Source of the DNA: Candidatus Peribacteraceae bacterium
GTDB lineage: Bacteria; Patescibacteriota; Gracilibacteria; Peribacterales; Peribacteraceae
NCBI GenBank assembly: GCA_013140485.1
Contig: JABFSS010000100.1
Coordinates: 1 to 30,716 of the forward strand
Direction: 5' to 3'
DNA: 30,716 nucleotides
The position numbers were made by a program, and so were the translations under genes. The notes under the pieces were generated by a model. It saw only the letters and a program-made list of their open reading frames with translations. It was not told the origin of the DNA and did not search any database. This document shows, in pieces, positions 15,511 through 21,308 of the stretch; within the stretch, counting starts at the first letter, position 1; the number at the start of each line of letters is the position of its first letter.

Positions 15511-15537
15511 GTCATCCTAAGCGGAGCGAAGGATGGC
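15511..15537. repeat. Palindromic CATCCT...AGGATG dispersed-type repeat
   Basis: CATCCT (15513-15518), AAGCGGAGCGA, AGGATG (15530-15535), directly after the ahcY stop. It matches the general form of 'GTCATCCTGAGCGGAGCGAAGGATG' repeats found dispersed in many bacterial genomes. It may fold at the 3' end of the ahcY transcript. Confidence 0.6.
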
Positions 15538-15563
15538 AGGAGGGAACTTGAGACACGACACAC

Positions 15564-15932
15564 TCATTCATCAAGACCGTCATTCTCTTCGAAGCCAAGT
15601 TCAAGGAGGTCCCACAGCGGTGATTGCTTCGCCCCTCTTATGTCTTTGACTACCCGGCGAATAGTTTTTGCGACGCGATCACGCTCAGCCGGAGCCATAC
15701 CCTCAATCATCGCTTGTCCCGCAGCTTGCAATGCGTCAAAGGCAACGCGTGTGGGACGAGATTTCGCTTCCGTATACGGTTTTTGATTGTGACATTTGTC
15801 GTATGCCGCAAACCACACGCGATACGCACCTTCGAATTCTTGCTCCAGAGCAGCAAGGGGCCGAGACGGCCTCTCCAAAGCGCCAACTGCAGGATCAAAC
15901 GTGCTATCTGCGGCAATCAGGGTTAAACGCAT
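15564..15932 (-). CDS. Hypothetical protein
   Basis: A 122-residue soluble, helix-rich protein not recognised. It contains an aromatic-rich stretch YRVWFAAYDKCHNQKPYTEAK and an acidic C-terminus (ELGFEENDGLDE). TATTAT lies 3 nt upstream of the ATG, closer than elsewhere. It is followed in tandem by another orphan gene upstream (15966-16415), and together they form a minus-strand island opposite the flanking plus-strand genes. Confidence 0.5.
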   Translation of the reverse strand: MRLTLIAADSTFDPAVGALERPSRPLAALEQEFEGAYRVWFAAYDKCHNQKPYTEAKSRPTRVAFDALQAAGQAMIEGMAPAERDRVAKTIRRVVKDIRGAKQSPLWDLLELGFEENDGLDE

Positions 15933-15965
15933 AAAATAATACAGACAGAGAAAAAATTTCAGCGA

Positions 15966-16415
15966 TCAAGACAGGAGAGCATTGATGACCGCATCGCTTG
16001 CGGAAAATTCCTCTCTCAACACCGTTCTCAACTGCGCTCCTATTTCTGCCCTGCCCTCGACGGCATACAGCAGCATTTTATTGCACATGGACTGAACGGT
16101 CTGTAGCGCATCTGCGACTTGCTGCTGCAACTGTACATCGGGGTTGTCGGCTGGGATCCTGTCCCGTTGCCCTCGGAGCATTGTGAGTCGGAAATACGCC
16201 TCGCGAAAATCTTGGATTGTAGGCACTGCGAGATTTTCTGCAGGAGCACTTCTTTGTGAGTCTTCCTGCATTCGTAGCGATGCTCTATAACCGCTGTAAC
16301 CGGCAGAGCGTTCTTGGAGAGCTACCATAGGAGGGGTGAGGAGAAAGTGCGCAGACCATATGGCGTGTATGAAGTGGAAGCCATTTTCAGGACATATTTT
16401 GATAATTACATTCAT
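15966..16415 (-). CDS. Hypothetical protein
   Basis: A 149-residue protein of unknown family. The C-terminal 85 residues are predicted helical and amphipathic (IQDFREAYFRLTMLRGQRD, QQQVADALQTVQSMCNKMLL). The ATG at 16415 is supported by a TATAAC box (16425-16420) 4 nt upstream. An ATG at 16328 would drop the first 29 residues, which look less protein-like, and is a fair alternative. Divergent from the gene at 16439. Confidence 0.5.
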   Translation of the reverse strand: MNVIIKICPENGFHFIHAIWSAHFLLTPPMVALQERSAGYSGYRASLRMQEDSQRSAPAENLAVPTIQDFREAYFRLTMLRGQRDRIPADNPDVQLQQQVADALQTVQSMCNKMLLYAVEGRAEIGAQLRTVLREEFSASDAVINALLS

Positions 16416-16419
16416 TTTT

Positions 16420-16433
16420 GTTATATTTATAAC
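16420..16433. promoter_or_regulatory. Palindromic divergent -10 region GTTATATTTATAAC
   Basis: GTTATA-TT-TATAAC gives a TATAAC -10-like box on each strand: 16428-16433 for the plus gene (5 nt before the ATG at 16439) and 16425-16420 for the minus gene (4 nt before the ATG at 16415). Only 23 bp separate the two start codons, so both transcripts would be leaderless and the promoters mutually exclusive. Confidence 0.5.
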
Positions 16434-16438
16434 ACTCT

Positions 16439-17089
16439 ATGTTGTCTCTCTCCTCCATCCTCCCGCAGATCGTCCTTGGGGATCCCATTCTCCAATACGG
16501 TCTGCAGCACCGGCTGTTCAATCTCTCGCAGCTCGCGCGGCATATCCAACCTCATGTGGAAGTACGTGCAAAAAAGGAGGTATCGGTAAGCGCGATCTTG
16601 ATGGCGCTCAGCCGGTATCAGAAACAGTTGAAGAAGATTGCTCCCAAGGCGGAGCAATTCAAAATCTCGAAACTCACGGTCCATACCGGCCTGGGCGTCT
16701 TCTCGTTTGAGAAGAGCAAGCACGTTCTGGAAACGGCGAACGCGTTGCACAAATCGATATTGGACAAGGGCGGCTATCTGACGATCAGCGAAAGCATTTC
16801 GGAAGTGACTGTGATCGTAGACCGCGCGTTTGAGCCGACGATCCGCAAACATCTCGGCCGGCGGATCAAGTACGAAAATATGAAAATCTCGGCCCTCGCG
16901 ATTCATTTCTCTCCCGCATATCTTCCCGTCCCGGGTCTCCTGTGTCTCATCTTGCAGCAGATCATGCTGCAAGGCATCAACCTGGAAGAAGTCGCTTCCA
17001 CCTACACCGAGTTCGTTCTGTATATCGGCGAAGCGGATACGCAATTGGCGTTCGATACGTTGTATAGGTTGTTTGATGTGGAGGGGTGA
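16439..17089 (+). CDS. Conserved-looking protein, possible HTH plus ACT-like domain
   Basis: A 216-residue soluble protein. Residues about 15-60 (DPILQYGLQHRLFNLSQLARHI, VSVSAILMALSRYQKQL) resemble a winged-helix-like module seen in front of ACT-type regulatory domains. Residues 75-210 alternate strands and helices (ISKLTVHTGLGVFSFE, SEVTVIVDRAFEPTIRKHL, ALAIHFSPAYLPVPGLLCLILQQI, EVASTYTEFVLYI), consistent with two ACT-like repeats as in aspartokinase regulatory regions. No catalytic motif is seen. A ligand-sensing regulator is a guess from fold pattern only. Confidence 0.5.
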   Translation: MLSLSSILPQIVLGDPILQYGLQHRLFNLSQLARHIQPHVEVRAKKEVSVSAILMALSRYQKQLKKIAPKAEQFKISKLTVHTGLGVFSFEKSKHVLETANALHKSILDKGGYLTISESISEVTVIVDRAFEPTIRKHLGRRIKYENMKISALAIHFSPAYLPVPGLLCLILQQIMLQGINLEEVASTYTEFVLYIGEADTQLAFDTLYRLFDVEG

Positions 17090-17094
17090 TCCGG

Positions 17095-17150
17095 TTATCA
17101 GTTCAGACGGCAATCGAGATTATCAGCTCACACGGCGGCGTGTGAGCTGA
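17095..17150. repeat. REP-like palindrome with adjacent half copy, upstream of RAYT gene
   Basis: TCAGCTCACACG (17123-17134), loop GCGG, CGTGTGAGCTGA (17139-17150): a perfect 12-bp stem. A left-half copy, TTATCAGTTCAGACGGC (17095-17111), matches TTATCAGCTCACACGGC (17120-17136) at 15 of 17 positions. It sits between the previous gene and the RAYT transposase, as in REP-transposase loci. Confidence 0.8.
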
Positions 17151-17274
17151 CCCTTCTGTTCCACGACCCTATGGAACGCCAAATATGGCTTTGGCATGAG
17201 GAAATAACCACATATTGAAAACAAAATTGTTGGGAGGCTCTTCCATTCACCATCGCCACGGACACACTGTTCCC

Positions 17275-17862
17275 ATGCCACAATGGCACCTTCATCAACA
17301 TGGGACATTCCACGTGACGACGAACACGAAGGATAAGGAACCGTGGTGCATCGTCCCAGGAATCCCTCAAATCATTATTGGCAACCTTCTGCTCACTCGA
17401 CATCTACAACAGGCCAAGGTGCATGCATTCTGTATTCTTCCGGACCACATGCATATCATTTTTGAACCGGGCAAACGCGGATTGAGCGCTTTTGTTAAAT
17501 CATTCAAAGAAAATAGCTCGCGACAAATTCGTCGATATCGAAATGGCGACCTAAACGCGTCGTTGGTCAGCGCAGACGCCGTCGTCTGCGCTGACATGAG
17601 CGGTCTCCCCACCCCCGCCTCCACCTTCCACGGCTGGCAACACGGTTTCCACGCACAACGCATCGTGCAACCCGGTCACTACGAACAAACGATTCAATAC
17701 GTTGAACGAAATGCCAGCCATCATGGCCTGGTTCGTACCGCGAAGGAGTGGCCGTGGACGTCGTTACATTTTGGCCACCTGATGGATTCGGGAGCCTGTC
17801 CTCTTAGAGCAGTACGCAACATTTTCTCTTCCCTAAGCCAAAAAGTCGTCACAATCAGGTAA
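17275..17862 (+). CDS. REP-associated tyrosine transposase (Y1/HUH family, RAYT)
   Basis: A Y1 single-strand transposase. From the ATG at 17275 (195 residues) it begins MPQWHLHQHGTFHVTTNT. It carries the HUH motif ILPDHMHIIFEP and, downstream, GWQHGFHAQRI then YEQTIQYVERNASHHGLV with the catalytic Tyr in QYVERN, and finally EWPWTSLHF. This order (HxH, WQ..F, Y-x-x-x-N, PW-S) is that of E. coli TnpA-REP (YafM). Such enzymes cut and join REP hairpin DNA. A TTG at 17215 could extend the N-terminus by 20 residues. A REP-like palindrome lies in the upstream gap and a second is inside the gene (17566-17595), lengthening the linker between the HUH helix and the GWQ motif. All catalytic residues remain, so the protein may be active. 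Confidence 0.85.
   Translation: MPQWHLHQHGTFHVTTNTKDKEPWCIVPGIPQIIIGNLLLTRHLQQAKVHAFCILPDHMHIIFEPGKRGLSAFVKSFKENSSRQIRRYRNGDLNASLVSADAVVCADMSGLPTPASTFHGWQHGFHAQRIVQPGHYEQTIQYVERNASHHGLVRTAKEWPWTSLHFGHLMDSGACPLRAVRNIFSSLSQKVVTIR
17566..17595. repeat. REP-like palindrome inside the RAYT gene
   Basis: GTCAGCGCAGACG (17566-17578), loop CCGT, CGTCTGCGCTGAC (17583-17595): a perfect 13-bp stem read through in frame as SADAVVCAD. Compared with the upstream copy (17123-17150), the arms differ at two positions and both partners change together, so pairing is kept. Confidence 0.8.
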
Positions 17863-17920
17863 AACAATTGCATCAAGTGCCGGGATTCGTAGAATGCCGC
17901 CAATTCCCACTTCATGACCT

Positions 17921-18484
17921 ATGGCCTCTACTACAGAAATAGCTCCACTCCCTAGTCATGTAGACGACATTCCTGCCCTGCAATTATTTGCAAATATTGA
18001 CGCAGAAACTGCTGCATTAGTGGAACTTGATTTACTAACAGGAGGAACTGAGGAAAGTGCGCGGAGATTACTCATGGAAGCACGATTGAAGAGGAATGGA
18101 ACAAGCGCTGGTGGAGCCTCTGTGAATGGAGAAAAAAATGCTGTGACTAAAATCTATAATACGGATTATAAAGAACTCCTTGAGCCTATGGAGGTAGGCG
18201 GATATGTAAAATCAAGAGTGACGGAGGCGGAGTTTGATTCACTGAGAACTGAAGTGGGAGAAACTTTCTTCCGGGAAAAAAAGATCAACCAGTCGAGTCG
18301 GGATCGCGGCGCATATACGATGTTGATGGAATTGCGTCGTCGTGAGGTTCCCTTGAGCGGTTATCGTCCCGCACATGGAGCGAAATTTGTAACAGGAGTT
18401 ACTCTTGCAGAGCGAGAGAAAATTTTAGACGCATTTGAAAATAAACCAGGAAGAAAGGCTCTTCGACAAAAGAGCCGGAGGTAA
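17921..18484 (+). CDS. Hypothetical protein
   Basis: A 187-residue, charged, soluble protein not recognised. The N-terminal third is acidic (DDIPALQLFANIDAETAALVELDLL), the C-terminus strongly basic (KPGRKALRQKSRR), which could bind nucleic acid or ribosomes. No signal peptide or membrane helix. More AT-rich than the genes on either side. It lies between the RAYT gene and PolX with no shared operon evidence. Confidence 0.5.
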   Translation: MASTTEIAPLPSHVDDIPALQLFANIDAETAALVELDLLTGGTEESARRLLMEARLKRNGTSAGGASVNGEKNAVTKIYNTDYKELLEPMEVGGYVKSRVTEAEFDSLRTEVGETFFREKKINQSSRDRGAYTMLMELRRREVPLSGYRPAHGAKFVTGVTLAEREKILDAFENKPGRKALRQKSRR

Positions 18485-18500
18485 AAATCTCCGTGTCTGA

Positions 18501-18506
18501 TATGAT
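18501..18506 (+). promoter_or_regulatory. -10 box TATGAT for PolX gene
   Basis: TATGAT ends 8 nt before the ATG at 18515, predicting a leader of about 2 nt. A TTG at 18509 lies inside the expected untranscribed spacer, supporting the ATG. Confidence 0.5.
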
Positions 18507-18514
18507 ATTTGGCC

Positions 18515-19495
18515 ATGGAACGGAATCACTCCCTCGCCCAACTCCTCCGCCAAATCGCGGCGCTGCTTGCAGAGCAGGGCATTCTGTTTAAACCTGCCGC
18601 ATATCGGAAGGCGGCGATGACGGTGGAGGAACATCAGGATGATATTTGTGCGATCAAGGACGTCAAAGAACTGAAGAAGCTTCCCGGTATCGGTGACGCG
18701 ATTGCTGCGAAGATTCATGAATACTGCCAGCACGGCCATATCCAGTACCTGGACGAATTGATGGCGCAACAAGGCGGCCTCTCCCCTGCTTTGATGGAGA
18801 TTGAGGGACTGGGACCCAAGCGCGTGCGGGTGCTCCAGAAAGAACTCGGCGTGCAGACGGTGGACGATCTGATTACGGCGGCGAAAGCCGGGAAACTGAA
18901 CGGCCTGCCGGGGTTTTCGGACGTGATGGAGAAGAAGATCCTGGAGAATGCGGGACGCGTGGACGAACGCATTCGCCGCTTTACGATTGAAGAAGTGACG
19001 GAAGACGTGGAGCGGATCTTGCGCGCGATCCGGAAGGTGAAGGGCGTGGAAAAATGCGAACCGGCGGGTTCGTACCGGAGGGTCAAGGCGACAGTCGGGG
19101 ACGTCGATATCGCCGTGGTGACCAAGAATCCGAAGACCGTGTCGGAGGCGGTGGGCAAACTTCCGATTGTCCGCAATATCGTCGCCCAAGGCGACACGAA
19201 GATTTCTTTCGATGTGCTGCTCAAATCCAAAGAAGCTCTCCGTGTGGACGTGCGATTCGTGACCGCCGACCAATGGGGCTCGGCCCTCCTCTACTTTACG
19301 GGAGACAAAGACCACAACATCGCGATGCGGAAGATTGCAATCGGGAAGGGGTGGAAGTTGAATGAATATGGATTATTCGACGGCGAGAAAGTGATTGCAT
19401 CAAAGGAGGAGAAAGATATTTATGAGAAGCTGGGATTGCAGTGGATTGAACCGAAGGACAGAACGGGAGTTTTGCCGGATGCGTTGCCGTTCTAA
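18515..19495 (+). CDS. polX: Family X DNA polymerase, without PHP domain
   Basis: A 326-residue PolX. Residues 1-75 are the 8-kDa-like domain with a helix-hairpin-helix (KLPGIGDAIAAKI). A second HhH follows at about 96-108 (IEGLGPKRVRVL). The palm has GSYRRVKATVGDVDIAVV with metal ligands Asp197 and Asp199, and Asp245 in LRVDVRFV. The thumb ends LNEYGLF and DIYEKLGLQWIEPKDRTG. Bacterial PolX is usually about 570 residues with a C-terminal PHP phosphoesterase; here the stop follows just after the point where the linker would begin. It is expected to fill short gaps in base-excision or end-joining repair. The absence of PHP predicts no associated 3'-5' exonuclease or AP-endonuclease function. 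Confidence 0.9.
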   Translation: MERNHSLAQLLRQIAALLAEQGILFKPAAYRKAAMTVEEHQDDICAIKDVKELKKLPGIGDAIAAKIHEYCQHGHIQYLDELMAQQGGLSPALMEIEGLGPKRVRVLQKELGVQTVDDLITAAKAGKLNGLPGFSDVMEKKILENAGRVDERIRRFTIEEVTEDVERILRAIRKVKGVEKCEPAGSYRRVKATVGDVDIAVVTKNPKTVSEAVGKLPIVRNIVAQGDTKISFDVLLKSKEALRVDVRFVTADQWGSALLYFTGDKDHNIAMRKIAIGKGWKLNEYGLFDGEKVIASKEEKDIYEKLGLQWIEPKDRTGVLPDALPF

Positions 19496-19587
19496 AAGAG
19501 ACAGTTTTCCCTGATTGAAGCGCAAAACCCACGATGGTACGCGACATTCTTGCTTCCTTTGGCAAATAATTGTCAAATAGCGCAACT

Positions 19588-21027
19588 ATGGGCGGGACAC
19601 GGTCACCAAAGGCTGCCACTGATGCTCCTTCACGAGACGACAGTGAAAGAAATCTTTGTGAAGAAATTCTCGTCCAAGAGCTAATAGATGAGGCTGGGGA
19701 AATTACCGTTCGATTTTTTGATGACCCGGAAAAAACGGATGGCCCCGAGGAAGATTCACGGCTTCTGGAATCTCATGAAGAGCAAGTACTGTTGCGATAC
19801 CTCTGCAGAGTGCGGGAGGAGTTTCGAGAAGCAGTGATTTCATGCGGGGCGGAAGAAATTCTGAATCTTCTCGATGTAGAGGAATGGCTGAAGGAATTCG
19901 CGCGTGAAACATTCTACATGGACTACTCGGAAGAGAATGCCGTCACGGTCCCCATCGTGAGAAAGAAAATGCCTCTGGTGCGACGCAAGTTGCAGCAATT
20001 GCATGCCTCGCTCCAAAAGCTCATTCACTCCCATGAAACTGCTGCCCAGGCGAAGCGAAAAGAAATCGCTGCAGCCATCGAAAGTCTGCGCGAAAAAATA
20101 TTTGCGATGCTGGAGCAATATCCTCTGCGCATGTCGGCCCTTTTCTCCATTGCAAAAAAGATCAAGCGCGGCGGCGCGGGCTTGGCCGATTCCCAATCAA
20201 CGAAAAAGGACGGAGAAATCGCAGAGTCATTGGGTCAAACGCGCGAGGAAGTCGCCGGTGCGCTGGAAAGAATTGAGACGAGCGGTGCCCAATATCATGA
20301 AGCGGCGCATACTCTTCTTGCGTTCAATCTTCGTCTCATCACCGACCAGGCGCACCAATTCCATGCGCGCTACGGCGATCGAATCGATCTTGAAGATCTC
20401 AAGCAGCAAGGCATCATGGCATTTCGCCGTGCAATGGAAACGATTGATGAACGGAAGGTATCCACATACTCGACGGAATGGATTATCAGTGGAATGCAGA
20501 ATGCCATCACGCGCGAAGCCAGAGGTTTCATTGGCGACAATCCGTCCCGTAAGCATAAACGTTGGCAAGCGATAAAGAAACAAAAGAGATTGGAAGAAGG
20601 AGAAAATGGAAAGCTGACTAAAGCCCAGAAAAAGTTGATCGTTACAGGAAAGCCTGCACTGAGTTTGACAAATTCGGCTCCCGGAAAAACGAAGAGTGTC
20701 GGAGATTTCATCACAAGTTCCCTACCACCCGCAGATGCACGTCTCGACCAGGTAGAACTAAGGGAAACTCTCGATAAAATTCTACTAAGATTGAGAAAAA
20801 GAGAAGAATTGATTATTCGCATGCGCATGGGCCTGCCCTGGCGCCAAGGATTACAGCCGTTTTTCCCGCAGAAAACCGAAGGATATACGCAAGTTGAAGT
20901 TGGGGATTGGTTGGATGTGGGATACCAGGCAGTTCAACAACAGGAGTGGCGTATCTTGGAAAAACTTCGCGGGCACAGTAAAAATCCATCTCTTCGGGCA
21001 TTTGTGGGAGGAGATTTGGATGAATGA
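19588..21027 (+). CDS. Divergent sigma-70 family sigma factor
   Basis: A 479-residue protein. Region 1.2-like residues (SRLLESHEEQVLLRYLCRVREEF) are followed by a long helical non-conserved region. Region 2 (about residues 239-312) reads LLAFNLRLITDQAHQF, DLEDLKQQGIMAFRRAMETID and STYSTEWIISGMQNAITREARG, equivalent to the core-binding and -10-recognition helices of RpoD (FSTYATWWIRQAI). Region 4 (about 385-462) has RLDQVELRETLDKILLRLRKREELIIRMRMGL, then an insertion before EGYTQVEVGDWLDVGYQAVQQQEWRILEKL, the HTH. It directs RNA polymerase to promoters. It may be the primary factor or a second one; RpoD-like layout but divergent sequence. ATG at 19588 is used; a TTG at 19570 is possible. 42 nt before tRNA-Ser. 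Confidence 0.85.
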   Translation: MGGTRSPKAATDAPSRDDSERNLCEEILVQELIDEAGEITVRFFDDPEKTDGPEEDSRLLESHEEQVLLRYLCRVREEFREAVISCGAEEILNLLDVEEWLKEFARETFYMDYSEENAVTVPIVRKKMPLVRRKLQQLHASLQKLIHSHETAAQAKRKEIAAAIESLREKIFAMLEQYPLRMSALFSIAKKIKRGGAGLADSQSTKKDGEIAESLGQTREEVAGALERIETSGAQYHEAAHTLLAFNLRLITDQAHQFHARYGDRIDLEDLKQQGIMAFRRAMETIDERKVSTYSTEWIISGMQNAITREARGFIGDNPSRKHKRWQAIKKQKRLEEGENGKLTKAQKKLIVTGKPALSLTNSAPGKTKSVGDFITSSLPPADARLDQVELRETLDKILLRLRKREELIIRMRMGLPWRQGLQPFFPQKTEGYTQVEVGDWLDVGYQAVQQQEWRILEKLRGHSKNPSLRAFVGGDLDE

Positions 21028-21057
21028 TGTCCTGAGCTCTGTGATGCGAAAATGATG

Positions 21058-21063
21058 TACAAT
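21058..21063 (+). promoter_or_regulatory. -10 box TACAAT for tRNA-Ser
   Basis: TACAAT is followed by exactly 6 nt (GTGCCT) and then the first base of the mature tRNA, so the transcript may start at or next to the tRNA 5' end with little for RNase P to remove. Confidence 0.5.
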
Positions 21064-21069
21064 GTGCCT

Positions 21070-21160
21070 GGAGAGATGGCCGAGTGGTCGAAGGCGCGCG
21101 ACTCGAAATCGCGTAACCCCCAAAAGGGGTTCGAGGGTTCGAATCCCTCTCTCTCCGCCA
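21070..21160 (+). tRNA. tRNA-Ser, anticodon CGA
   Basis: The acceptor GGAGAGA pairs with TCTCTCC, followed by discriminator G and an encoded CCA. The D-arm region is TGGCCGAGTGG, the anticodon stem-loop GCGACTCGAAATCGC has CGA, the long variable arm AACCCCCAAAAGGGGTT is the class II hallmark of tRNA-Ser, and the T arm is GGGTTCGAATCCC. It reads UCG codons. It lies downstream of the sigma factor on the same strand. Confidence 0.97.
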
Positions 21161-21256
21161 CGTAAAATTGCGCGCAGCGAAGCGAGCAGCTATTTTACGT
21201 GGGACGTGCGACGAAGTCGCTTTACGTCCCTGCGCGCAATCACGTGGCGCAGCCAC
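21161..21256. repeat. Nested inverted-repeat cluster after tRNA-Ser
   Basis: CGTAAAAT (21161-21168) pairs with ATTTTACG (21192-21199). ATTGCGCGCA (21167-21176) pairs with TGCGCGCAAT (21231-21240). GGGACGT-GCGAC-GAA-GTCGC-TTT-ACGTCCC (21201-21230) is a strong hairpin with a GAA loop, and GTGGC-GCA-GCCAC (21244-21256) is another. There is no T-run, so it is not a typical intrinsic terminator. Confidence 0.75.
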
Positions 21257-21308
21257 TTTCTCGCGGGGGATTTGAAATGTACAAGCAAGAAGCGATTTTA
21301 CGCCGAGA

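Noticed and set aside
17095..17862. Complete insertion sequence around the transposase
   Set aside because: RAYTs are usually single-copy domesticated genes; no terminal inverted repeats or target duplication are visible.
20934..21161. Minus-strand protein with AEREGFEPSNPF covering tRNA-Ser
   Set aside because: A classic false gene produced by translating the complement of a tRNA; the tRNA structure is unambiguous.
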